From Paracoccus albicereus (GTDB taxonomy: Bacteria > Pseudomonadota > Alphaproteobacteria > Rhodobacterales > Rhodobacteraceae), in the NCBI RefSeq assembly GCF_024359525.1, contig NZ_JAKZEU010000001.1, forward strand, positions 1 through 64,000: a stretch of DNA of 64,000 nucleotides, in the 5' to 3' direction. The notes under the pieces are model-generated. The model did no database searches. It saw only the letters and a program-made list of their open reading frames with translations, and was not told the DNA's origin. Positions 56,393 to 64,000 of this stretch are shown piece after piece; the stretch's first letter is position 1; each line of letters begins with the position of its first letter. Both the position numbers and the translations under genes were made by a program.

Positions 56393-58441
56393 TCAGAAGA
56401 TGAAGTCGCTTGCGTCGAGAGAGGGGATGCCAACGACGCGAATCTCGAAATCGGATACGGCGTCGCCATCGACATCCGCTCGCACGATCGAGGTGCGGCC
56501 GTCCGTGGTGTACCAGAGCGAGTTTGCCGTGCGGGTCTCGCCGGTGAACACGAAAGACTGGTTACCTTCAAGCGAGGTATCCGCGTCGATACGCGCGAGG
56601 TGGATCACATCCATGCCCTGTTCGAAATGGTGGATCACGTCGCGGTCTGCACCGGGGGCGCTGTCGCTCAGATCGTTGAAGATGAAATAATCGCGTTCGC
56701 CGTCGGCGACACCGCCATTGAGGGTGTCCCGCCCGGCGCCACCGATCAGTCGGTCACTGCCGGCACCTCCGCGCAGGTAATCGTTGCCCGCCCAACCGAC
56801 CAGCACGTTGTCTCCCGCATTTCCATTCAGCCGGTTGTCGCCTGCGTTGCCCCAGCCGTTGACCGAAGCGCTCCCAGTCAGCGAAAGCACCTCGACATTG
56901 GCAGCCAGCACATGGGTGTGAGCGCTCAGGACCGTGTCCATACCCTCTCCCGGCCGTTCGATCACACGATCGCCGGGCAAAACGATGTAGCGATCGTTTC
57001 CGGCGCCTCCGATCAGGACGTCCCGGCCGCCGCGACCGTTCAGGATATCGTTGCCCGCACCGGCGTTCAGCACGTTGGACAGATGATTGCCGCTAAGCCG
57101 ATCGTTGCCCGAACCGCTGGTCACGTTCTCGATGCGGATCAGAGTGTCGATGCCATGGCCGGTTGCCTGCGGCCCGACCTTGGCAAGATCGACCGTCACG
57201 TTCCTGCTGCCGCTGAACAGCGCCGTGTCGATGCCGCCACCGCCATCCAACCGGTCGTTCCCCATCCCGCCGAAAAGGACGTTCGCGGCATCATTGCCCA
57301 CGATGCTGTTGTTGAGCATGTTGCCTAAGCCGTTGCTCGGCGCGGCACCGGTCAGAACCAGATGCTCGACCCACGGTCCCAACGAGAAACTGCCGGAGCT
57401 TCGGACCAGATCCACGCCCTGGCCGGCGGCCTCGACAACGCGATCGCCGGGTGTGACGATGTAGATGTCGTTGCCGGGTCCACCGATCAGCACATCGCGC
57501 CCCGCACCGCCATCCAGGGTGTCATTGCCCGCCAGTCCGTGCAGCGGATCGTTGCCCGCGGCGCCTTGCAGAATGTTGTGGGTGCCGTTGCCGATCAGGA
57601 CATCTGCGCCACGACCGCCAACAGCATGTTCGATCACCGTGTCAGGGGCGATCTGCATGTTGCCGCGCCCACCCATCACGTCCGAAATCGCGCCCGGCCG
57701 CAGGTCGATCCGCTGCGCCTCGCTCCGCGTCACGAAGCTGATACGGTCCTGACCATGTGTGTCAGCAATCAGGAACAGCGCCCCAGCCCCGATCTGAATT
57801 GCCTTGTCCAATGTGCCGCCGGCAGTCGAACCGACGCCATAAGTGGTGTTGCCGACATGGATAGGGGTCGGGCCGTACATGTCGCGCAAGGCGACATAAT
57901 CGGCGATCATCGGGGTCAGGTGGTAGGCTTTTGTCGCCTTCAGCCACGTGTTCTCGTTCTGATCGAAATACGACATCATGCTCATCTGCCAGCTGTCGTT
58001 CGCGATCCGGGACTGATGGAATTCCTTGATGTCGCCATAATCCTGCGGATGACCCAATCCCAGGGCGTGAGCGGTCTCGTGCATGTAAGTGCGGAAGGCG
58101 AAGCTGCCGGGGCCGTCACTCGGATCGACACGCGAACTTCCGATGTTGATGTCGGCCGATTTGATCGTGTCGCCCTTGGCGAGGGTCTTGCAGTTGGCGC
58201 AGTCGCAACTGTTGCCGTAACTGATATCGGCGCTTCCGTTGGTCTCGCGGAAGGTCAGACCGGTGAAGGTCGACAGTTCGCCCAGGGCCGCACGCGCCAG
58301 AGCCTTTTCGGTGACATTGAGCGCGGTGATGTTAACCGTGACTACACCGTCGGAACCCTCTTTCATCGTCCGGGTGCGTCCGTCCGAATAGCTGGTCGAC
58401 TTCAGGATATTCGCGAAACCCTGCACGCTATGAGTGATCAT
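56393..58441 (-). CDS. Serralysin-like M10 metalloprotease with RTX repeats
   Basis: A 682-residue secreted protease. The zinc motif H121-E-x2-H125-x5-H131 (HETAHALGLGH) and the Met-turn SMMSYF (154-159) mark peptidase family M10B. From about residue 250 to 610 there are blocks of Ca-binding RTX nonapeptides (GGAGRDVLI, GGPGND, GGMGNDRLDGGGG, GGAGNDRY). There is no N-terminal signal; the end (ASDFIF) resembles a type I secretion signal. A C79-x-C81-x2-C84 cluster just before the catalytic site is unusual for this family. No type I transporter is adjacent. Confidence 0.92.
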   Translation of the reverse strand: MITHSVQGFANILKSTSYSDGRTRTMKEGSDGVVTVNITALNVTEKALARAALGELSTFTGLTFRETNGSADISYGNSCDCANCKTLAKGDTIKSADINIGSSRVDPSDGPGSFAFRTYMHETAHALGLGHPQDYGDIKEFHQSRIANDSWQMSMMSYFDQNENTWLKATKAYHLTPMIADYVALRDMYGPTPIHVGNTTYGVGSTAGGTLDKAIQIGAGALFLIADTHGQDRISFVTRSEAQRIDLRPGAISDVMGGRGNMQIAPDTVIEHAVGGRGADVLIGNGTHNILQGAAGNDPLHGLAGNDTLDGGAGRDVLIGGPGNDIYIVTPGDRVVEAAGQGVDLVRSSGSFSLGPWVEHLVLTGAAPSNGLGNMLNNSIVGNDAANVLFGGMGNDRLDGGGGIDTALFSGSRNVTVDLAKVGPQATGHGIDTLIRIENVTSGSGNDRLSGNHLSNVLNAGAGNDILNGRGGRDVLIGGAGNDRYIVLPGDRVIERPGEGMDTVLSAHTHVLAANVEVLSLTGSASVNGWGNAGDNRLNGNAGDNVLVGWAGNDYLRGGAGSDRLIGGAGRDTLNGGVADGERDYFIFNDLSDSAPGADRDVIHHFEQGMDVIHLARIDADTSLEGNQSFVFTGETRTANSLWYTTDGRTSIVRADVDGDAVSDFEIRVVGIPSLDASDFIF

Positions 58442-58515
58442 GGTCCCTCCGATGCTGCCGGAGGTCAGTCACCACTCCCGCACGATTCACGCAACGGGCG
58501 TGTTAAGAAACCTTT

Positions 58516-58598
58516 AATCACCTGTTAATTGTATCAACGGATGTGAGGAAAGACAGGCGCAACCAGCGCGTGATCGATCAATTGTGATATAATCGAAA
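58516..58598. promoter_or_regulatory. AT-rich upstream region of the metalloprotease gene
   Basis: This stretch is much more AT-rich than its surroundings. It holds an imperfect palindrome GTTAAT-TGT-ATCAAC (58524-58538) and a perfect 10-bp one, TGATCGATCA (58571-58580). It is the likely promoter and control region of the protease; no clear -35/-10 pair was found. Confidence 0.4.
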
Positions 58599-58608
58599 CA
58601 GCGCCCGC

Positions 58609-59148
58609 TTATTCGGCAGCGCGCGCCCGCTGCAGCTCGGGCAGGAAGCGGTTCTCGTAATCCTCGCGCACAAGGGGTCCCGCAAAGCGGAACAGAACCT
58701 TGCCGTCGCCATCGATGATGAAGGTCTCTGGCGGCGCGGTGACGCCCCAATCGATCGCGGTGCGCCCATTTGGATCGGTGGCGAGCGCATGGAATGGATC
58801 GCCATGTTCGTCAAGGAAGCGGGCGGCCGCCGGTTCGGGGTCCTTCAGATCGATCCCATAGACCGGCAGCTCAGCCGAGAGCGCGGTCAGCGTCGGATGT
58901 TCGGCCCGGCACGGGGGGCACCAGCTGGCCCAGAAGTTGACCAGCTTTACGCCGGGTTCCCGCAGCATCTCGTCCGTCAGCGCGGTCTTTCCGGGCAGGG
59001 TCGTCGCCGGGACGGTGGGCGCATCGCGCCCGACCATGGCCGAGGGCAATTGATCGGGATCGTCGCGATCCATGCCCCACAGGAACAAGGCGGCAAGACC
59101 CGCGAAGATCACAGGCGGAAGCACCACCAGAGGCGAGATTCTAGCCAT
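58609..59148 (-). CDS. ccmG: Cytochrome c biogenesis thiol:disulfide protein CcmG/DsbE
   Basis: A 179-residue membrane-anchored thioredoxin-like protein. An N-terminal helix (SPLVVLPPVIFAGLAALFLW) is followed by the active site NFWASWCPPCRAEHP and the cis-proline region GVTAPPETFIIDGDG. It reduces apocytochrome c haem-binding cysteines. Start 59148 overlaps ccmD by 8 bp. It is the last gene of ccmABCDG. Confidence 0.95.
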   Translation of the reverse strand: MARISPLVVLPPVIFAGLAALFLWGMDRDDPDQLPSAMVGRDAPTVPATTLPGKTALTDEMLREPGVKLVNFWASWCPPCRAEHPTLTALSAELPVYGIDLKDPEPAAARFLDEHGDPFHALATDPNGRTAIDWGVTAPPETFIIDGDGKVLFRFAGPLVREDYENRFLPELQRARAAE

Positions 59149-59287
59149 CACGCTGCTCCTGCCGGTCAAGGTCGCGTCGCGCGCGCGCATTGGCGGCGAG
59201 CGACTGCAGGATCAGGCCGGCGATCAGGACCGCCGACACCGCGTAGGCCGCAAGCACGGGGATGGCGTATTTGCCGAGTTCGATCAT
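59141..59287 (-). CDS. ccmD: Haem exporter protein CcmD
   Basis: A 48-residue single-helix membrane protein (MIELGKYAIPVLAAYAVSAV, then LIAGLILQSL) with a basic tail (ARARRDLDRQEQ). It helps release holo-CcmE from CcmABC. It overlaps ccmC by 4 bp (ATGA) and ccmG by 8 bp. Confidence 0.93.
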   Translation of the reverse strand: MIELGKYAIPVLAAYAVSAVLIAGLILQSLAANARARRDLDRQEQRDG

Positions 59288-60009
59288 GCCCGCACCTCGC
59301 GCGCGATAAGGGCCGCAAGGCGACGGCGGCGGATCTCGGTCCGGGTGCGAACCAGCACCAACGCCAGAAACAGCAGCCCGAACCCCAGCATTGAGAGGTA
59401 AAGCGGATAGCGATAGACCGCGCTCATCCGCTCTCCGGGCGCCAAGGACAGCGACGCGCCCTGATGCAGGCCCTGGTTCCAGAACAGGACGGCATAGCGG
59501 CTGAGAAAGGCGAAGATTGAGCCCACGATGCACAGCCAGCCGGTCAGATCGGCCGCAGTGTCGGCATCGTCGATGGCGGACCATAGCGCGATGTAACCCA
59601 AGTAGAAAAGAAACAGGATCAACACGCTGGTCAGTCGCGGGTCCCATTCCCACCAGGTCCCCCACATCGGCTGACCCCAGATCGCCCCGGTGATCAGCGC
59701 GATCAGCGTCATCACGGCACCGACGGGCGCTGCGGCCTTGGCGGCCAGCGCGCTGACATGGTGACGGCGGATCAGCCAGATCAGCGAGGCCACCAGCATC
59801 ATCGCCCAAATGTTGATCGCCATCATCGCTGCGGGCACATGCAGGAAAATGATCTTGACCGTAGCGCCCTGCTTGTAGTCGGGCGGCGTCAGGAAACCCC
59901 AGACCAGACCGGAGGCAATGCAGATCGCCGCGCCGATCGCGACCCACGGCAGCACGCGGCCGGACAGACGCATGAACTTGACGGGGTTCGCATATTCCCA
60001 GATCGACAT
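59284..60009 (-). CDS. ccmC: Haem exporter protein CcmC
   Basis: A 241-residue, six-helix membrane protein with the WWD haem-handling motif (WGTWWEWDPRLTSVLILF) and flanking histidines (LHVPAAMMA). It attaches haem to CcmE. It lies 41 bp after ccmB. Confidence 0.96.
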   Translation of the reverse strand: MSIWEYANPVKFMRLSGRVLPWVAIGAAICIASGLVWGFLTPPDYKQGATVKIIFLHVPAAMMAINIWAMMLVASLIWLIRRHHVSALAAKAAAPVGAVMTLIALITGAIWGQPMWGTWWEWDPRLTSVLILFLFYLGYIALWSAIDDADTAADLTGWLCIVGSIFAFLSRYAVLFWNQGLHQGASLSLAPGERMSAVYRYPLYLSMLGFGLLFLALVLVRTRTEIRRRRLAALIAREVRA

Positions 60010-60050
60010 GTGAATCTCCTATCCCGCGGCCCTGAGACGCTCAAGCCCGA

Positions 60051-60707
60051 TCACCGGAGATTGACGCGCAGCACGGCGGCACCAGCGAAGGGAACCAACG
60101 CGCAGGACAGCAGGGTGATCGCACCCAGGAAGGCCAGCGGCGTAAGCGGAGCCGCGTCGACCATCCCGCGCCGGACGACCTCGGCGCCGAACAGCAACGT
60201 CGGAATGTAAAGCGGCAGGACCAGCAGCGATAGCAGCAGCCCGCCCCGACGCAGGCCCACCGTCAGGGCAGCCCCGAAGGCGCCCAATAACGACAGCGCG
60301 GGCGTTCCGATCAGCAGCGCGGCGACCAGCCAGGGCATCGCGATCGCCGGAAGATGCAGCAGCAGACCAAAGATCGGTGCGGCAACGACCAACGGCAGGC
60401 CCGTCGTGATCCAGTGGGCGGCGGCCTTGATGACCACGACCCCTTCCAGCGGGATCGGCGCGGTTGCGAGAAGATCGAGGCTGCCATCTTCGTGATCCAG
60501 CGCGAAGATGCGGTCCAGCGACAGCAGGCAGGCCAGCAGCGCGCCGACCCAGAGGATGCCCGGCGCGATCAGGGCCAAGGTTGCGCCGGATGGCCCCACG
60601 CCGAATGGCACCAACGTGCAGAGGATCAGGAAGAAACCAAGACCCAAGCCAAAGCCTCCGCCGGCACGCGTCGCCAGCCGAATGTCACGGGCGAACAGGG
60701 CGATCAC
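60051..60707 (-). CDS. ccmB: Haem exporter permease CcmB
   Basis: A 218-residue protein with six helices, the family segments [22 protein letters not shown] and [25 protein letters not shown]. It pairs with CcmA in the ABC complex of system I cytochrome c maturation. It overlaps ccmA by 4 bp. Confidence 0.95.
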   Translation of the reverse strand: MIALFARDIRLATRAGGGFGLGLGFFLILCTLVPFGVGPSGATLALIAPGILWVGALLACLLSLDRIFALDHEDGSLDLLATAPIPLEGVVVIKAAAHWITTGLPLVVAAPIFGLLLHLPAIAMPWLVAALLIGTPALSLLGAFGAALTVGLRRGGLLLSLLVLPLYIPTLLFGAEVVRRGMVDAAPLTPLAFLGAITLLSCALVPFAGAAVLRVNLR

Positions 60708-61333
60708 GCGAACGCCTCGTTGAAACCGGCGGGGCGCGCGGCTCGGCCCGGCTGTGCGCGCAAATCGGACAGGTCGAGCATTCGAGCTTCCGGCAGGCCA
60801 AGGTCGATGTGGGTCGCGATGATTGCCGCCCCGCCCTGCGCCAGATGCGCCCGCAATGACGATGCGAAAAGCCCGACCGAGGCCGTGTCCAGCGAAACCG
60901 TCGGCTCGTCCAGCGCCCAGACCTTTCGCCCCGTCACCAGCAGACGCGCCAGCCCCAGACGCCGCTTCTGTCCGGCCGAAAGATGCGCCGCCGGTCTTTC
61001 GGCGAGGTCGGTCAGGTTCATCGCTGACAGCGACGCATCGATCTTGTCCCGCCCGAAGATTCGCGCCCAGAAGCGCAGGTTCTCGGCCACGCTCAGCGCA
61101 CCCTTCAATCCGTCGGCATGGGCGGCATAGGCGATGGCGTCGGGCTCGGCCTCGATCGTTCCGGCGACGGGCGGCTGCAGACCGGCAAGCGTGCGCAGAA
61201 GCGTCGTCTTGCCGACACCGTTCGGACCTCGCAGGATCAGGGCTTCGCCCTGACTTACCGCGAAGGTGACACCCTCGACCGCCCTGATCCCGCCGCGCGC
61301 GACGGCAAGATCTTGGACGGAAAGCAGGCTCAT
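60704..61333 (-). CDS. ccmA: Haem exporter ATP-binding protein CcmA
   Basis: A 209-residue ABC ATPase with Walker [12 protein letters not shown], signature [12 protein letters not shown] and Walker [13 protein letters not shown]. The C-terminal [11 protein letters not shown] suits CcmA. ATG 61333 starts the conserved region; the frame opens to 61381. First gene of ccmABCDG; ccmE, ccmF and ccmH are not here. Confidence 0.95.
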   Translation of the reverse strand: MSLLSVQDLAVARGGIRAVEGVTFAVSQGEALILRGPNGVGKTTLLRTLAGLQPPVAGTIEAEPDAIAYAAHADGLKGALSVAENLRFWARIFGRDKIDASLSAMNLTDLAERPAAHLSAGQKRRLGLARLLVTGRKVWALDEPTVSLDTASVGLFASSLRAHLAQGGAAIIATHIDLGLPEARMLDLSDLRAQPGRAARPAGFNEAFA

Positions 61334-61355
61334 ACGGACCCGTGCGCGACGCGGC

Positions 61356-61709
61356 TCATACCGGCAGCAGCGCGCAGGCAACCCTGCGCCCTTCGGACAA
61401 GGTGACGTTGTAGGTCCGCGCGGCGGTGGGCGACGCCATCGCCTCGACCATCAGGCCCGCCTCTTCCAGCGCTGCGACCAGCGCCTTGTCCGGGCGTGCC
61501 ACTTCGGCCCCGGTGCCGATGAACAGCACGTCGACCGATCCCGCCAGTGCCAGAAGCGGATCGTGGTCCGCGTAGCCGCCCCAGTCGGCGGCGCCGTTCT
61601 GCGTCACCAGCACCGCGCCCTGATGCACCTCGCCCGCGACCCGGAAGAAGCCCGGACCGTAGCCATCGACGGGAACCGCACCATCGAAATCGGTGGGCTT
61701 CATCGCCAT
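61356..61709 (-). CDS. Mth938-like (DUF498) domain protein
   Basis: A 117-residue protein of the Mth938/NDUFAF3-like fold ([44 protein letters not shown]). Its start shares one base with the secF stop (TGATG). Regular place between secDF and ccm in Rhodobacterales; function unknown, with the eukaryotic relative acting in complex I assembly. Confidence 0.9.
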   Translation of the reverse strand: MAMKPTDFDGAVPVDGYGPGFFRVAGEVHQGAVLVTQNGAADWGGYADHDPLLALAGSVDVLFIGTGAEVARPDKALVAALEEAGLMVEAMASPTAARTYNVTLSEGRRVACALLPV

Positions 61710-62683
61710 CAGGGGGCGTCGCGGAACTGAGCCGCGACCTCATCGGTCGGTTGCTTGGACCAGTCGCGCTTGACGCCCAGCCACAACACCACGTTCTTGG
61801 CGACATAGACCGAGGAATAGGTGCCGATGACGATCCCGAAGGTGATCGCGAAGACGAAGCCACGGATCACGTCGCCACCAAGGACCAGCAGCGCGATCAG
61901 CGCGATCAGCGTGGTTCCCGACGTCATCACCGTCCGAGACAGAGTCTCGTTCACCGACAGGTTCATCACCTCGCGCAGCGGCATCTTCTTGTACTTCATC
62001 AGGTTTTCACGAAGCCGGTCGAAGACAACGACGGTGTCGTTGATCGAATAGCCGAGGATGGTCAGCAGTGCCGCGATCGTGGTCAGGTCGAACTTGATCT
62101 GGAACAGGGCGAAGACGCCCATCGTGATCAGGACATCGTGGACCAGCGACACCAGGGCGCCCATCGCGAACTGCCACTCGAAGCGCAGCCAGATGTAGAA
62201 CGAGATCGCGGCCAGCGAGGCGGCGACGGCGTAGACCGCCGTCATCACCAACTCACCAGACACCTTGGGTCCCACCGATTCGACCGATGGGAAGGTGATC
62301 GACGGATCGACCTCCTGCAGCGCCGCCTCGACCGCGTTCACGGTTTCAGGCGTCACGGCCTCGGCGCCGTCCTGGGCCGAGATGCGGACCTGCGCCACGT
62401 TCTGTTCTGGTCCGAAGGTCGGATCGAACACCTCGGTGATCGCGACATCGCCCAAATTCAGCGGTTGCAGCGCCTCGCGATAGGCGCCGACATCCACGCT
62501 CTGCGTCGACTCGGTGCGGATCGTGGTGCCGCCGCGGAAGTCGATGCCGAAGTTCAGACCGTTCAGGAACAGCACGACGATCGAAGCCAGCGCCAGGAAG
62601 GTGGACAGGCCGAAGGTCAGGAACTGCCAGCGGAAGAAGTCGATATTGGTCTTTTCGGGGACCAGCTTCAGGCGGAACGCCAT
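61709..62683 (-). CDS. secF: Protein translocase subunit SecF
   Basis: A 324-residue membrane protein. An N-terminal helix and periplasmic domain (about 30-130) are followed by five helices with the motifs GYSINDTVVVFDRLRENL and LSVNETLSRTVMTSGTTL. With SecD it uses proton-motive force to finish protein export. It lies 1 bp after secD. Confidence 0.97.
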   Translation of the reverse strand: MAFRLKLVPEKTNIDFFRWQFLTFGLSTFLALASIVVLFLNGLNFGIDFRGGTTIRTESTQSVDVGAYREALQPLNLGDVAITEVFDPTFGPEQNVAQVRISAQDGAEAVTPETVNAVEAALQEVDPSITFPSVESVGPKVSGELVMTAVYAVAASLAAISFYIWLRFEWQFAMGALVSLVHDVLITMGVFALFQIKFDLTTIAALLTILGYSINDTVVVFDRLRENLMKYKKMPLREVMNLSVNETLSRTVMTSGTTLIALIALLVLGGDVIRGFVFAITFGIVIGTYSSVYVAKNVVLWLGVKRDWSKQPTDEVAAQFRDAP

Positions 62684-62684
62684 G

Positions 62685-64000
62685 TCAAACCTCGATCGTC
62701 TTGGGGCGGCGGCGCTCGAACCACGTGATCATCAGAAGACGCGTCACCCAGATCGCGGTGAAGACCGAGGTGATGATCCCGATCGACAGCGTGACCGCGA
62801 AGCCCTTGACCGGGCCCGAGCCCAGCATGAACAGGATGCCCGCAATGATAAGCGTGGTGATGTTCGCGTCCACGATGGCCGACATCGCGTTCTCGTACCC
62901 GCGTTCGATGGCACGGGCCGGGCCGCGCGCGGTTCGCAGTTCCTCTCGGATCCGCTCGAAGACCAGCACGTTGGCATCGACCGCCATGCCGATGGTCAAA
63001 ACGATCCCGGCGATGCCAGGCAATGTCAGTGTGGCGCCGATCGCCGACAGGACACCGAAGATCAGCCCGAGGTTGATCAGCAGCGCCACCGAGGCGAAGA
63101 CCCCGAACAATCCGTATGACGCGACCATCAAACCGATCACGGCAAGCAAGCCGACAAGCGAGGCGATCCGGCCAGCATCGATGCTGTCCTGACCGAGTTC
63201 GGGACCGATGGTCCGTTCTTCAAGGAAGGTCAGCTCGGCTGGCAAGGCGCCCGCCCTCAGCAGAACCGCAAGCCGGTTCGCGCCGTCGAAATCCATCGAG
63301 CCGGAAATCTGCCCCGACCCGGTGGTGATCGCCTGCCGGATCACAGGCGCCGACACCACCTCGTCATCAAGCACGATGGCAAAGGGCTGGCCGACATTGG
63401 CCGAGGTGTAGGCGCCGAACTTCCGCGCGCCCGACGGGTTGAAGGTGAAATCGACCGCAGGCTGTCCGTTCTGATCAGTGCCCGGAACCGCGTTCGTCAG
63501 CTCCTCGCCGGTCACGACGGGCGTTTCTTCCAGCGTGTAATAGAAATCCGGATTCTCGGTATCGGGCAGGATCACGTTGCCCACGCCGGCACTGGACTGC
63601 GGGTCGCTGCCCGTCGCTACGACCGGGTTGAAGGTCAGTTTCGCGGTGGTGCCGATCAGCGCCTTCAGTTCACCCGCAGAACCGATCCCGGGCACCTGGA
63701 TCAGGATCCGGTCGGAGCCCTGACGCAGGATCGTCGGCTCACGCGTGCCCACCTCGTCCACGCGGCGGCGCACGATTTCAAGAGATTGCTGGACGGTGCG
63801 ATCATCGGTCGCGCGCTTCTCGGCATCAGACAGTTGAACCGTCAGGGTCCGACCCTCGGCGGAGACCTCGATGTCGCTCGACCCCGCCCCGGTCAGCGAG
63901 GCGACAGGTGTCGCCAGTTCGCGAACCGCCGAGACCGCGGCGGCGATCTGGTCAGGCTGCTCGATTTCGATGCGCAGCACACCTTCGGGCGCCTCGACAC
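62685..64000 (-). CDS. secD: Protein translocase subunit SecD (5' end outside the window)
   Basis: The C-terminal 438 or so residues of SecD. The periplasmic P1 region contains VDEVGTREPTILRQGSDRILIQVPG, followed by helices with DANVLVFERIREELR. The frame remains open to the window edge (…VEAPEGVLRIEIE), so the start is upstream. The TGA at 62685 is 1 bp before secF. Confidence 0.97.
   Translation of the reverse strand, partial: VEAPEGVLRIEIEQPDQIAAAVSAVRELATPVASLTGAGSSDIEVSAEGRTLTVQLSDAEKRATDDRTVQQSLEIVRRRVDEVGTREPTILRQGSDRILIQVPGIGSAGELKALIGTTAKLTFNPVVATGSDPQSSAGVGNVILPDTENPDFYYTLEETPVVTGEELTNAVPGTDQNGQPAVDFTFNPSGARKFGAYTSANVGQPFAIVLDDEVVSAPVIRQAITTGSGQISGSMDFDGANRLAVLLRAGALPAELTFLEERTIGPELGQDSIDAGRIASLVGLLAVIGLMVASYGLFGVFASVALLINLGLIFGVLSAIGATLTLPGIAGIVLTIGMAVDANVLVFERIREELRTARGPARAIERGYENAMSAIVDANITTLIIAGILFMLGSGPVKGFAVTLSIGIITSVFTAIWVTRLLMITWFERRRPKTIEV

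Noticed and set aside
56650..57640. Regular repeats that might suggest a CRISPR or DNA repeat array
   Set aside because: They are the codons of RTX nonapeptides (GGxGxDxL) in the protease and stay in frame throughout.

Overview
The window looks like a chromosomal segment of a GC-rich alphaproteobacterium of the order Rhodobacterales. The evidence is gene content and order: GcrA; a short HprK with RapZ, an EIIA-Man-type protein and HPr beside pckA; infA-maf-rng-yacG; tatABC beside a DUF815 ATPase; and secD-secF-Mth938-ccmABCDG. The genus cannot be fixed from the sequence alone. Nearly every base is assigned. There is no gene-free stretch over 300 bp; the longest is 284 bp after tRNA-Leu. I see no insertion sequence, prophage or CRISPR array.

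Layout. 1-3.1 kb: end of tuf, gloA, two adjacent frameshifted genes (a cupin and a GFA-family zinc protein) and a dicarboxylate/amino-acid symporter. 3.2-6.8 kb: a DUF892 stress protein with an EcfG-type promoter, an ABC exporter, a DUF2852 protein with an AT-rich palindrome over its promoter, and a TetR regulator. 6.8-10.7 kb: regulatory PTS operon (hprK-rapZ-EIIA-ptsH) divergent from pckA. 10.8-15.2 kb: PhoX phosphatase behind a four-unit Pho-box array, then argD-argF. 15.3-23.9 kb: an ABC-2 permease, gcrA, two NUDIX enzymes, an uncharacterised P-loop kinase, metG-arginase, katE and tRNA-Leu. 24.2-32.8 kb: one tightly packed nine-gene operon for tryptophan/anthranilate use through 2-aminobenzoyl-CoA. 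It runs monooxygenase/reductase, SDR, MarR, enoyl-CoA hydratase, acyl-CoA dehydrogenase, thioesterase, RidA, CoA ligase, kynA, with a perfect palindrome at its head. 32.9-39.4 kb: CbiX, DUF4202, an FAD oxidase, MnmD, rhomboid, an SLC13 permease and a YmdB phosphoesterase. 39.5-43.0 kb: a CAP protein, then a radical SAM/UdgX DNA-repair pair with a LexA box over its start. 43.0-53.3 kb: tRNA-Phe, yacG-rng-maf-infA, an orphan FliM-like protein, DUF815, tatCBA behind a three-hairpin array, marC, an aspartic protease, yciB, an EamA transporter and DUF1223. 53.5-58.4 kb: acnA behind an operator-like palindrome, then a secreted RTX metalloprotease. 58.6-64 kb: ccmGDCBA, Mth938, secF and secD (cut by the window edge).

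The most interesting units are: (i) the LexA-boxed radical SAM + DUF4130-UdgX operon, probably a damage-inducible and leaderless repair module; (ii) the kynurenine-to-2-aminobenzoyl-CoA operon, where an embedded RidA may remove the amino group; and (iii) cis-regulatory sites read directly from the sequence: Pho boxes, two EcfG-type promoters, a MarR-type palindrome, the acnA operator, the DUF2852 palindrome and the tatA hairpin array.
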